From assembly GCA_041674745.1 (NCBI GenBank), contig JBAYVD010000004.1, forward strand, positions 62,001 to 126,000: DNA of 64,000 nucleotides, given 5' to 3'. The DNA comes from UBA2040 sp041674745 (GTDB lineage Bacteria > Bacteroidota > Bacteroidia > Flavobacteriales_D > Crocinitomicaceae). Positions 35,799-45,059 of this stretch are shown here, in pieces. The first letter of the stretch is position 1. Each line of letters opens with the position of its first letter. The position numbers and the translations under genes are program-made. Under the pieces are notes generated by a model. That model ran no database searches and was not told the DNA's origin. It saw nothing but the letters and a program-made list of their open reading frames with translations.

Positions 35799-37073
35799 TT
35801 AAGCTTTGCGTTTATCATCAATCTCAACAGTTGCCATTTCTTCAGATTTGTAGTCACCTGCATCCAATTTTGTTTTGATTTTTTTGAAAGTTTCCACTGT
35901 GTAGGCAACATCTTCCAATGTATGCGCTGCAGTTGGAATCAAACGCAACATGATCACATCTTTCGGTACAACCGGATAAATTACGATTGAACAGAAAATA
36001 TTGTGATTTTCTCTCAAGTCAAAAGTCAAGTTAGTTGCTTCCGCCAAATTCCCTTGCATGAAAACGGGTGTAACGACTGTATTCGACTCTCCTAAATCAA
36101 ATCCAGCGTCTCTCAAACCTGTTTTCAAAGTAGAAGCAATAGTCCATAATTTTTCTTTTAATTCGGGACGTGTTTTAAGCATTTCCAAACGTTTACGAGC
36201 ACCAATGGTGTTTACAATAGGCAAAGCTTTTGCAAACATTTGGCTACGCATGTTATAACGGAAATACTCAATAATGCTTTCTTCAGCGCAAACAAATCCA
36301 CCAACCGAAGCCATAGATTTTGCAAAAGTTCCAAATAAAACATCAATTTCGTTTTGAACACCTTGCGCTTCACCGGCTCCTTGACCTGTTTCACCCAATG
36401 TTCCAAATCCGTGTGCGTCATCAACGAACAAGCGGAAACTGTATTTGCATGATTTACGGAACTCAATGATTTCTTTCAATTTACCTTGGTCACCGGCCAT
36501 TCCGAAAACACCTTCTGTAATAACCAAAATACCACCACCTGTCGTTTCCGCCAAACGAGTGGCATTCGTCATTTGTTTGTCGAAACTTTCCATGTCGTTG
36601 TGTTTGAACACAAAACGTTTACCATTGTGCAAACGCATTCCATCCAAAATACACGCATGTGCTTCACTGTCGTACACAATGATGTCATTTCGGTCAACCA
36701 AACAGTCGATTGCCGAAATCATACCTTGGTATCCAAAATTTAATAGGATGGCATCTTCGAAGCCCATGAAATCTGCGATTTCATTTTCGAATTTTTCGTG
36801 CTCACTTGTTTGACCCGTCATCATACGAGCACCCATTGGATAAGCCATACCGTATTGTGCAGCTGCATCAGCATCTGCCTTACGTACTTCAGGATGATTG
36901 GCTAAACCTAAATAGTTGTTCAACGACCAAACCAAGCATTCTTTACCGCGGAAAATCATTTTGTTTCCCAATTCACCTTCCAATTTTGGAAAGGTAAAAT
37001 AGCCATGAACGCCTTTTGAATACTGTCCAATTGGACCTCTGTTTTTTCTAATTTTTTCGAATATGTCTGCCAT
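35799..37073 (-). CDS. Alpha-oxoamine synthase, serine palmitoyltransferase / cysteate acyltransferase-like
   Basis: A 424-residue PLP enzyme that joins an acyl thioester to an amino acid. Visible are WSLNNYLGLANHPEVR, YPMGARMMTGQTSEHE, LFVDDAHGFGTLGETG and the PLP lysine K252 in FGTFAKSMASVGGF. It is the second member of this family in the window and is clearly distinct from BioF, with an extended N terminus and a C-terminal acidic tail. In Bacteroidota such enzymes start sphingolipid (serine) or sulfonolipid (cysteate) synthesis; I cannot tell which from sequence. Confidence 0.82.
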   Translation of the reverse strand: MADIFEKIRKNRGPIGQYSKGVHGYFTFPKLEGELGNKMIFRGKECLVWSLNNYLGLANHPEVRKADADAAAQYGMAYPMGARMMTGQTSEHEKFENEIADFMGFEDAILLNFGYQGMISAIDCLVDRNDIIVYDSEAHACILDGMRLHNGKRFVFKHNDMESFDKQMTNATRLAETTGGGILVITEGVFGMAGDQGKLKEIIEFRKSCKYSFRLFVDDAHGFGTLGETGQGAGEAQGVQNEIDVLFGTFAKSMASVGGFVCAEESIIEYFRYNMRSQMFAKALPIVNTIGARKRLEMLKTRPELKEKLWTIASTLKTGLRDAGFDLGESNTVVTPVFMQGNLAEATNLTFDLRENHNIFCSIVIYPVVPKDVIMLRLIPTAAHTLEDVAYTVETFKKIKTKLDAGDYKSEEMATVEIDDKRKA

Positions 37074-37130
37074 ACAAGTTGTTTTGGGTGCTAGACTTTT
37101 ACGTCTATTATTACCTTAGTTTTTAGACCG

Positions 37131-37138
37131 CAAAGATA
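37131..37138 (-). promoter_or_regulatory. Candidate -7 element of the serine palmitoyltransferase-like gene
   Basis: TATCTTTG on the minus strand, the commonest form of TAnnTTTG, 57 bp before the ATG. Confidence 0.55.
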
Positions 37139-37258
37139 GCAGTAATTATTCTGACATGAAAATTATTTGTGAATGGTTTAACATTTGAAAAAAATCATTC
37201 GCTCATGGAATGTACCTGAGTCTACCGAGTCGAGCGTTGAAAAAAGAAAAGAAACTTT

Positions 37259-37795
37259 TTACAAATAGCGTTCTTGAATGATTTTTACATGATGCATAGC
37301 ATGACCTACGATCATCCAACCGGCACTTCTTGCCGAAAAAGGATGATCGTTTGCTGTCCCCACAAAATCCAAATTGCTTTCATTCATGCCTGCAAAAAGG
37401 ATATTAGTTCCCAAACGAACGATATCAAATTCGTGAATTAGTTCTGTTACCGAACGGTTTTCCAAATTGGAATGAGGTTCATAAGCGTTTTCATCGAATC
37501 CAGGTAAATTCGTAAGATCGTGTCGACTGTGGCGCATGGCTCGGTATTGAAATACTCGTTCCGTGTCAATAATATGAGACACAACTCCTTTAATCGACCA
37601 TTTATCTGCCGCGTACCGGTCATCCCATTTCTCTTGCGGTATAGATTGCAAGAATTTTATAAATTCATTTCGATTGTCTTCCAGTGCGTTGAGTAAATCG
37701 TCGTACTTTTCAATGTAATGGAAATACCGATCAGCCGCCCATTTCGGTGCGTGATTGGGATTGGGTTGACCTTTGAAGATTTGTTTTTCGCTCAT
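37259..37795 (-). CDS. DinB-like four-helix metalloprotein
   Basis: A 178-residue protein of the DinB/YfiT superfamily: a bundle of four helices with probable metal ligands H78-type (GVVSHIIDTERVFQYRAM) and a C-terminal GHAMHHVKIIQERY with two His. Members are thiol transferases or damage-induced proteins of uncertain role. I chose the ATG before SEKQIF; 12 extra residues are open upstream. It follows the M28 peptidase gene after 37 bp on the same strand. Confidence 0.85.
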   Translation of the reverse strand: MSEKQIFKGQPNPNHAPKWAADRYFHYIEKYDDLLNALEDNRNEFIKFLQSIPQEKWDDRYAADKWSIKGVVSHIIDTERVFQYRAMRHSRHDLTNLPGFDENAYEPHSNLENRSVTELIHEFDIVRLGTNILFAGMNESNLDFVGTANDHPFSARSAGWMIVGHAMHHVKIIQERYL

Positions 37796-37832
37796 ATTTT
37801 CTTTTTTCGAACAAAGAAATGCATTCACCAAT

Positions 37833-39191
37833 TTAAAGATTCTTATCCAATAAATAGATCAAACTGGCCATTGCAGCACAACCTAACTCCAGTTCCCGTT
37901 TGTTGACATTCTCAAAAACATCACTTTCAGCATGATGGAAATCGAAATAGCGTTGCGAATCGACGGCAAACCCGAATAGTGGAATGGCGTCATATTGTTT
38001 TTTCAATGGGTTGATGTCAACGCCTCCGTATCCTTTTTCAAATTGATTTATGAAATAAGGCTGAAACAGAGGGGCAAAGCTTTGAAGTAATTTTAATTGT
38101 TCATCCGTGCCATCCAAGTCAAAACCTCTCGGTGAAAATCCACCTCGATCACTTTCAATCGCGGCTATTTGTTTTTCATTTTTGTCTTTTGTCCAAGTTG
38201 CGTAGGTTTCTCCACCACGATTTCCATTTTCTTCGTTCATGAAAAATACGAGTCGAAGTGTATGTTTTGGCTTGTAATTCAAGGTTTTCAGTATGCGCAA
38301 AGCTTCTAAACTGTGCAGAACACCTGCGCCATCATCGTGAGCACCTTCGCCAGTATCCCAAGAATCGATGTGACCACCAAACGTGATAATATCGTTCGGA
38401 AATTCACTTCCTTTCAATTCGGCAATGATGTTAAAGGAAGTCACATCAGGGTAGTTCTGACAGTCCATTTCCAAAACCAACTGGCATTTTCCTTTTTTTA
38501 ATTCATCCGAAAGAAATTCGCAATCTTTTGTAGAAAGTGCGGCTGCCGGAATTTTTGTCACATCCTCATCGTAATGCATAGATCCTGTGTGCGGATGATC
38601 ATCAACTGGCATGGCAAGTGAACGAATAACAACTGCTTTTGCTCCTAATTTTGATGCTTCAATGGCTCCGTTTCCACGAATCGAATAGCAACCACCATAC
38701 GCTCTGAAAGTTGAAATTTGCGCCGCATCCATCGGTTGATTCAAGAATACGATTTTATTTTTGACAGTTGAAGAATTGGCCTTTTTCAAGTCGTCCAAGG
38801 TTTTAAACTCGATAATTTCTCCTTCCAGCACTCCATCTGTAGCTATGGAACCGCCAAGAGCTAAAACTTTCAATTTGTGTAAAACGCCTTTACTGTCTTT
38901 GAAATAGGCACTTTCTTTGGTGCCTCTTTCCCAATGTGGCACTTTGATTTCTTGCAAGTATACTTTATCAAAATTGTAGGATTTCATTTTTGCTTCGCTC
39001 CAATAAACAGCCATTTCCGCAGCCGCTGAACCTGATATTCGTGCGCCAACGTCTTTGCAAAGCGAACGCAAATCTTCATGCGCTTTTCCCTTGGTTAAAG
39101 CCTCATCGAATATTTCACGAATAAAGACAGAATCAGTTTGGGCAAAGGTTTGGAATGTGATGATGAAAAATGGAAGTATAAGTTTGTGCAT
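37833..39191 (-). CDS. M28-family zinc aminopeptidase, secreted
   Basis: A 452-residue exported peptidase. A signal peptide (about 18 residues, ending TFAQ) is followed by a PA-like insert (about 120-230) and the M28 catalytic domain. Zinc ligands are visible in TFGGHIDSW, GAHDDGAGV, FFMNEENGNRGG and the late HHAESD. Members release N-terminal residues or dipeptides in the periplasm. An ATG two codons upstream is equally possible. No T9SS tail. Confidence 0.88.
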   Translation of the reverse strand: MHKLILPFFIITFQTFAQTDSVFIREIFDEALTKGKAHEDLRSLCKDVGARISGSAAAEMAVYWSEAKMKSYNFDKVYLQEIKVPHWERGTKESAYFKDSKGVLHKLKVLALGGSIATDGVLEGEIIEFKTLDDLKKANSSTVKNKIVFLNQPMDAAQISTFRAYGGCYSIRGNGAIEASKLGAKAVVIRSLAMPVDDHPHTGSMHYDEDVTKIPAAALSTKDCEFLSDELKKGKCQLVLEMDCQNYPDVTSFNIIAELKGSEFPNDIITFGGHIDSWDTGEGAHDDGAGVLHSLEALRILKTLNYKPKHTLRLVFFMNEENGNRGGETYATWTKDKNEKQIAAIESDRGGFSPRGFDLDGTDEQLKLLQSFAPLFQPYFINQFEKGYGGVDINPLKKQYDAIPLFGFAVDSQRYFDFHHAESDVFENVNKRELELGCAAMASLIYLLDKNL

Positions 39192-39317
39192 AATCATTCG
39201 GTCATTTAGGAGAACAATTCTCGGTCTTTTTTTTTGAAATTAACCCGCCATACATGTTTTTGACGAGCTGAAAATACAAAATGTGCAGAACTTGAAGAGG
39301 AATTAACATCCGAATAA

Positions 39318-40601
39318 TCATTCAATAATTACTGTTTTTACGAACTGCTCGTTTTCAAAATTCATCCGTACTTGGTAAACACCTGCTTTGGCGTTTAAAA
39401 TATTTATTACAGTCGAGTAAGATGGAGTTAGGGATTTTTCATAAATTATTTTGCCATTGGCATCCATCAGTTCGATTCGATCAAATTGTTTTGCGGTATG
39501 AAAAATCGTGAAATTTCCATGATTCGGATTCGGGTAAATAGTCAAGTCCTTTTCAAATTCAGCAGGGTGAAGACCCACATGATTGAATTCCTGATTGACT
39601 ATAATGTATCCGCTGTCGCCAACTGCAAAAACGACCGAGTCATTATAAGAGTCGATGGCATGAATGGAGTTTTCAACGGTGGCGAAAGTCCAATTTGAGG
39701 ATGATCCATCACCCACAAATATCAAACCCGGAATACTTCCGACACCATTGGAACTTTCACCTCCAACATATATTTGACCATTTCCAGCTTTTTCGGATGC
39801 ATACATTCTTGGGTAGTCGAAAGTTGCAAAATCCATATCTGCCTGCCAAGTCAATCCTGTGTCGGTAGAAATAAGCACGCCAAATTCAGCACTTTGATTA
39901 TGAAGATAAGTGGCTAGAACAGTAGAATTATTGATGAACAATACCGATGTTAAAGTATCTGCGACATCCAGCGTATTTGGAATTGTATCCCAGGTTATTC
40001 CACCATCCATTGTTCGGAAAAAATAGTGACTTGTTCCGGTTGCAAGTCCCATATCCGTTGTATTAAAATCGAAATTATTGACCAGACCATTTGATTGAAT
40101 GAACAGTGGATTCATGTTGGATTCTATCCAAGTTCCAGCTGACAGTTTATTGACTATTTCACCAGAAAAACAGCCGGCGCCCCCTAAAAATCCATTGTTT
40201 TCATCAAAAAAGTAGAGTCCCGAGTTGTAACAAGCATAAATGTTGTCAATTACTGTCCAGGTGGCTCCACCATCGATTGTTTTGTAGGTTCCGGAATAGG
40301 GACCAACTGTCATGAAACCCACTGTTTCACTTACAAATTTCAAATTTAAAATGGCATCACCACCAGGGTAAAAGGTGACACCGGTAAACGATAAAGGTGA
40401 CCAAGTTGCACCACCATTTGTGGTTTTCAGGAGCACACTATCTTTTCCTCCGATGTAACCGACCGTATTGGAGGGAAAACAAATCGTATTTAAGCTTTTT
40501 GTCGTCCCTGATGCAACTTGAAACCAACCTTGTGCACAAGTATGAAACGAGAAGGTCGTTAAAAATAGAGCAAAAAAGTATTTTAAAATGAAATTCAACA
40601 T
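39318..40601 (-). CDS. T9SS-secreted protein with BNR/Ycf48-like repeats
   Basis: A 427-residue exported protein. A signal peptide (ends HTCAQ) is followed by beta-propeller-type repeats with the motif TTNGGATW / TIDGGATW / TMDGGITW, as in Ycf48 and sialidase-like proteins. The last 80 residues are a type A sorting domain: LTIYPNPNHGNFTI, IELMDANGKIIYE and GVYQVRM. The cargo is therefore sent to the cell surface or medium by the T9SS. Its ligand is unknown. Confidence 0.85.
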   Translation of the reverse strand: MLNFILKYFFALFLTTFSFHTCAQGWFQVASGTTKSLNTICFPSNTVGYIGGKDSVLLKTTNGGATWSPLSFTGVTFYPGGDAILNLKFVSETVGFMTVGPYSGTYKTIDGGATWTVIDNIYACYNSGLYFFDENNGFLGGAGCFSGEIVNKLSAGTWIESNMNPLFIQSNGLVNNFDFNTTDMGLATGTSHYFFRTMDGGITWDTIPNTLDVADTLTSVLFINNSTVLATYLHNQSAEFGVLISTDTGLTWQADMDFATFDYPRMYASEKAGNGQIYVGGESSNGVGSIPGLIFVGDGSSSNWTFATVENSIHAIDSYNDSVVFAVGDSGYIIVNQEFNHVGLHPAEFEKDLTIYPNPNHGNFTIFHTAKQFDRIELMDANGKIIYEKSLTPSYSTVINILNAKAGVYQVRMNFENEQFVKTVIIE

Positions 40602-40753
40602 GAATCAAAAATACCGAAATCAATCCAATTAACCAAGGCGCTAGTAGACAGACAGGTATAGCAAGTGCTTGAGATCCATAAATTTTTCTGGTTGGAATTC
40701 CATTGTTCAACTTCGTTGATAATCTTGCTTCCCCATCAAAACGAAACTTTACC

Positions 40754-40761
40754 TATCTTTG
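40754..40761 (+). promoter_or_regulatory. Candidate -7 element of ychF
   Basis: TATCTTTG followed by GC, 17 bp before the ATG; the strongest form of the Bacteroidota -7 word. Confidence 0.6.
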
Positions 40762-40778
40762 CACAAAATTTTACAACC

Positions 40779-41876
40779 ATGGCTTTAAAATGCGGTATAG
40801 TTGGTCTTCCAAATGTTGGGAAATCTACCTTGTTCAATTGTTTATCGAGTGCTAAGGCACAATCGGCGAATTTTCCTTTTTGTACGATTGAACCGAATAT
40901 CGGTACCATTTCTGTTCCAGACCCGCGTTTGGAAGTATTGGAAAAAATTGTGAACCCAGAAAGAGTTGTGCCAACGACCATGGAAATAGTGGATATTGCT
41001 GGTTTGGTAAAAGGGGCATCGAAAGGGGAAGGTTTGGGAAATCAATTCTTGGCCAACATTCGTGAAACAGATGCCATTATCCACGTGATCCGTTGTTTTG
41101 CGGATGACAATATCATCCACGTTGATGGAAATGTAAATCCAGTTCGCGACAAGGAAGTCATTGATATGGAGTTGCAGTTGAAAGATTTGGAATCGATTGA
41201 AAAGAAAATTTCTTCTTTGGCACGTGTTTTAAAATCAGGGGACAAAGACATCATCAAAGAGCACGATTTGGCACAACGAATCAAACTGCATTTGGAAGAA
41301 GGAAAATCGGTTCGCGCGATGGAATTAGATGAAAAAGAAATCGTGATTGTAAAATCATTTCATTTGATAACCGCAAAACCTGTTTTGTACTTGTGCAATG
41401 TGGAAGAAGGTGCAGTGAAAACAGGCAATGAATATGTAGATCAGTTAAAAGCTTCCGTATCTGCGGAAAATGCAGAAGTTATGGTGATTGGTGCCAAAAT
41501 TGAAGCGGATATCAACGAACTAGATACTTACGAAGAAAGAGAAATGTTCTTGGAAGAATTGGGCTTGGAAGAGCCGGGTGTAAACCGTTTGATTCGCCAA
41601 GCATACAGTTTGTTGAATTTGCAGACCTATTTTACCTGCGGCGTAAAAGAGGTGCGCGCCTGGACCATCGAAAAAGGAATGACGGCGCCGCAAGCTGCCA
41701 GTGTTATTCATACCGATTTCGAAAAAGGATTCATCCGAGCAGAGGTAATGAAATACGAAGATTATACAACTTTAGGCTCTGAAGCTGCGGTAAAAGAAGC
41801 AGGTAAATTCAAAGTGGAAGGAAAAGAATACATCGTTGGAGATGGCGACATCATGCATTTCCGATTCAATGTATAA
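40779..41876 (+). CDS. ychF: Redox-responsive ATPase YchF
   Basis: A 365-residue Obg-family P-loop protein (E. coli protein 363 residues) that binds the ribosome and hydrolyses ATP. Walker A GLPNVGKS is at residues 9-16, DIAGLVKGASKGEGLGNQFL (switch II region) follows, then a coiled-coil arm and the C-terminal TGS domain with RAWTIEKGMTAPQAASVIH. I chose this ATG because the family starts MALKCGIVGLPNVG; the longer open frame upstream includes the promoter. Confidence 0.96.
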   Translation: MALKCGIVGLPNVGKSTLFNCLSSAKAQSANFPFCTIEPNIGTISVPDPRLEVLEKIVNPERVVPTTMEIVDIAGLVKGASKGEGLGNQFLANIRETDAIIHVIRCFADDNIIHVDGNVNPVRDKEVIDMELQLKDLESIEKKISSLARVLKSGDKDIIKEHDLAQRIKLHLEEGKSVRAMELDEKEIVIVKSFHLITAKPVLYLCNVEEGAVKTGNEYVDQLKASVSAENAEVMVIGAKIEADINELDTYEEREMFLEELGLEEPGVNRLIRQAYSLLNLQTYFTCGVKEVRAWTIEKGMTAPQAASVIHTDFEKGFIRAEVMKYEDYTTLGSEAAVKEAGKFKVEGKEYIVGDGDIMHFRFNV

Positions 41877-41898
41877 ATAAGAAATCATTCAATTGATG

Positions 41899-41930
41899 AA
41901 CGACTGTTTTCTGAGCGGTCGTTTTTTTTT
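41899..41930 (+). terminator. Terminator of ychF
   Basis: AACGACTG pairs with CGGTCGTT (one mismatch or G-U) with a 9-base loop and is followed by a run of T. Confidence 0.8.
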
Positions 41931-41990
41931 GAAAGTTAATTTTATCCAACGGAATTGAAAGAATTTTCGTTCTTTTAAAAAAAAACAAAT

Positions 41991-43667
41991 GTGATACCCG
42001 TGAAAAATAGTTTACTGATTTTGCTCCTGATTTTTTGCTCCTTCAATTGGTCCTATGCTCAAGGCTTGATAGTTGAAAAAGGAATGAATGATCGCTATGC
42101 GCAAACAATTTTGGATGTATGTGTGGTTGGTTCCAATACTTATTCTGTAATTGACTACAACATGGACGGCGTAATTATACAAAAAATGGATGCGCAAGGA
42201 AATGAAATTTGGAATGCTTCTTTGATGCAAATGACCAACAACCAAACGCTCTTTTTGAATGAAATGGTAGTAACCAATGATGGTAATCTGTGGTTGGCGG
42301 GACAAGGTGTTTTGGCTTGTGATGTGCCTGTATTCAGTTATTTTGTTGTCTGTATTGATTCCAACGGAAGCTACGTAAACCATTGGCCTGTTCCAGCTTC
42401 CTTTTCAGCAGTTCCTTATTATTACGGATTGAGTACGACAGGAAATTCTAAAGTTGCAGTGAATTTTAGGGATGGAACACTTTCGGAAATTTACGAATTT
42501 TCTCCAACACAAAAAGTAATTGTACCCAATCCAAGCTCGAAAAAATTCGATGGATTTGCTCGAGTTAATGCCGCTAACTTTTATGGTTATTACGATTCCA
42601 CCTTGTACCGAATGAATCCATTTGGGGCAATCCTTGATTCAATTTATTGGGCGCCATTCAGCCAAATCACTCAATTCGACAGCCATATTTATGCCATTGC
42701 GGGCAATGATCTTTTCAAAGCTACATTTGATTTTAATGCTTTGTATGTTGCCACCGTTGGTACTTCTCAGTCGCTTTCTCATTTGAAAGTGAATTCAATG
42801 TCTGCGCGATGCATAGAGAATTTATCAAGTGAGAAGCATATTATTACAGTGGATCCAGCATTTTTAAGTGTCTCATCCACTACACAATATTGTACTGAGC
42901 CAAATAGACAATTGTTTGATTATGACAATAGTTTTAGTTTACTGCGAGATTACAGTCTAACGAATTTCACCGCCGTTCGTTTTCAAAATTATGCCTTAAA
43001 TTCAGCTACGAATTCCACTGTGAATAGAACAGACGTAGCGGTAATTGGAATGGAAATAGTGGATCAATCCATTCAAAGTATTGCGCCAGGAAATATATTT
43101 AGTGTGAATGCAAAAGTCAAAGTTTTAGTGAAAAATGAAGGTCCAAATTTGTTAACCAGTTGTCGATTGAATCATTATATAGGTCCTTCGGCCATTTGTT
43201 ATGAAACCGTTACTTCCATTGATTTCGCCAATTTAAACGTTGCGCCAGGCGACAGTATCTGGATTGAAATGGGCTGGTTAGGCGCATATACAAATCAAGT
43301 TTTCAATGATTCGATCACACGTGAGTATTGCGTTTATTCCAGTAATCCAAATGGAATTGTGGATTTAAATGTGCCGAATGACAAAAGCTGCACCACTGCA
43401 TTTTTTGGCAAGTTAGGTCAACAAGAAATTCCAAAAAACGAATTTAAAATTTTTCCCAATCCAGCAACGAGTCGGGTTTATGTTGTTTCAGCAGGAGCGG
43501 GTTTTTATCACTATCGTTTGATGAATTTAGTAGGTGAAGAGGTTCAAAAAGGTGATTTGTTAAAAGGTGAAATCGATTTGCTAGCATTGAAAGAAGGCAT
43601 GTACATCTTGACCATTTTAGACGGCAATGAAAATAATCGGATGCAACAGTCCATTGTGAAATTGTAA
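41991..43667 (+). CDS. T9SS-secreted protein of unknown function
   Basis: A 558-residue exported protein. The signal peptide has ILLLIFCSFNWSYAQG at its end. The middle is beta-rich with no domain that I recognise; a CARDB-like region (about 350-460) is possible. The last 75 residues are a type A sorting domain: EFKIFPNPATSRVYV, YRLMNLVGEEVQKG and LKEGMYILTI. Two GTG starts are possible, 41991 and 42000; no ATG fits. It follows the ychF terminator. Confidence 0.75.
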   Translation: MIPVKNSLLILLLIFCSFNWSYAQGLIVEKGMNDRYAQTILDVCVVGSNTYSVIDYNMDGVIIQKMDAQGNEIWNASLMQMTNNQTLFLNEMVVTNDGNLWLAGQGVLACDVPVFSYFVVCIDSNGSYVNHWPVPASFSAVPYYYGLSTTGNSKVAVNFRDGTLSEIYEFSPTQKVIVPNPSSKKFDGFARVNAANFYGYYDSTLYRMNPFGAILDSIYWAPFSQITQFDSHIYAIAGNDLFKATFDFNALYVATVGTSQSLSHLKVNSMSARCIENLSSEKHIITVDPAFLSVSSTTQYCTEPNRQLFDYDNSFSLLRDYSLTNFTAVRFQNYALNSATNSTVNRTDVAVIGMEIVDQSIQSIAPGNIFSVNAKVKVLVKNEGPNLLTSCRLNHYIGPSAICYETVTSIDFANLNVAPGDSIWIEMGWLGAYTNQVFNDSITREYCVYSSNPNGIVDLNVPNDKSCTTAFFGKLGQQEIPKNEFKIFPNPATSRVYVVSAGAGFYHYRLMNLVGEEVQKGDLLKGEIDLLALKEGMYILTILDGNENNRMQQSIVKL

Positions 43668-43747
43668 AAGGCGTTAAAAAATAGTATTTTCAGGGCAACA
43701 AGGTTTATCCAGAAAGGATTCAATGGCACTTTCTCCAAGATTCTAAT

Positions 43748-43755
43748 TAACTTTG
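43748..43755 (+). promoter_or_regulatory. Candidate -7 element of fahA
   Basis: TAACTTTG matches TAnnTTTG, 26 bp before the ATG. Confidence 0.45.
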
Positions 43756-43781
43756 TTCAACGTACAAATCAGCAAAAAAAC

Positions 43782-45056
43782 ATGAATAATCCAGCAAATA
43801 ACCCAGAACTTACATCGTGGGTAGAAGTACCTCAAAATTCAGATTTCCCAATTCAAAATATTCCGTTTGGTGTTTTTAAAACAGTCAACTTGGATCCGCG
43901 CGTGGGTTCTCGTATCGGAGATTTTGTGGTGGATTTGAAATCATTATACGTTTTAGGTTACTTGGAAAATTTGCCTTTTGAAGCCACTGATTTTAGTGCT
44001 GATGCATTGAACCCAATGATGAAAAAAGGGAAAAAAGCGACACGGGATTTGCGTAATCGAATTTCAAAATTATTGAGTACAGATCACAAGGATTTGAAGG
44101 CGAACGAACACCATGTTTCACAAATATTAATTCCGGTTGACCAAGTTGAAATGCTATTGCCTATTCAAATTGGTGATTACACAGATTTTTATTCGAGCGA
44201 GCAACATGCTTTTAATGTTGGGTGTTTGTTCCGAGATCCAGAAAACGCCTTGATGCCAAATTGGAAACATATTCCTGTTGGTTATCATGGAAGATCGAGT
44301 TCCATCGTTCCGTCTGGTGTAGATTTTCACCGACCAAAGGGGCAAATGAAACCACCAACTTCAGATATTCCCGTTTTTGGTCAAAGCAATTTATTGGATT
44401 TTGAATTAGAAACGGCTTTCTTTACCTATGAGGGTAAACCAATGGGTGAGCACATTTCCACAGAAGAAGCTGACGAGTATATTTTCGGAATGACTTTGTT
44501 AAATGATTGGAGTGCCAGAGATATTCAAGGCTGGGAATATGTGCCTTTGGGTCCATTTTTAGGGAAAAATTTTGCATCTCATATTTCTTGCTGGGTCGTA
44601 ACTTTGGACGCTCTAGTACCATTTAGAACGGCTGGACCAATTCAAGATCCTAAAGTATTGCCGTATTTAGAATATTCTGGAGACAAGCATCTAAATATAA
44701 AATTGGAAGTAGCAATTCGGCCAGAGAATAGCGAAGAAACAATTGTGTCAAACTCCAATTACAAATACATGTATTGGAATATGAACCAACAATTGGCTCA
44801 CCATACAATAAATGGATGTAATATCAGAACTGGGGATTGTATGGGATCTGGAACTATTTCAGGACCGAAAGAAAACGAATTTGGCTCCATGTTAGAATTA
44901 TCATGGAAAGGAACAAAACCGTTGAAAATGGCGGATGGAACAGAAAGAAAATTCATCAACGACCACGATACAGTTATCATGCGTGGATACTCAGAAAAAA
45001 ATGGTGTTCGCATTGGTTTCGGAGAAGTAATCACAAAAGTTTTGCCTGCGAAATAA
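43782..45056 (+). CDS. fahA: Fumarylacetoacetase
   Basis: A 424-residue metal-dependent hydrolase that performs the last step of tyrosine breakdown, cleaving fumarylacetoacetate to fumarate and acetoacetate. The N-terminal SH3-like domain is followed by the catalytic domain with GDYTDFYSSEQHAFNVG (catalytic His and Asp), HIPVGYHGRSSS, ELETAFF and NDWSARDIQGWEYVPLGPFLGKN in order. Length is normal. rsh follows after 3 bp. Confidence 0.96.
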   Translation: MNNPANNPELTSWVEVPQNSDFPIQNIPFGVFKTVNLDPRVGSRIGDFVVDLKSLYVLGYLENLPFEATDFSADALNPMMKKGKKATRDLRNRISKLLSTDHKDLKANEHHVSQILIPVDQVEMLLPIQIGDYTDFYSSEQHAFNVGCLFRDPENALMPNWKHIPVGYHGRSSSIVPSGVDFHRPKGQMKPPTSDIPVFGQSNLLDFELETAFFTYEGKPMGEHISTEEADEYIFGMTLLNDWSARDIQGWEYVPLGPFLGKNFASHISCWVVTLDALVPFRTAGPIQDPKVLPYLEYSGDKHLNIKLEVAIRPENSEETIVSNSNYKYMYWNMNQQLAHHTINGCNIRTGDCMGSGTISGPKENEFGSMLELSWKGTKPLKMADGTERKFINDHDTVIMRGYSEKNGVRIGFGEVITKVLPAK

Positions 45057-45059
45057 ATT

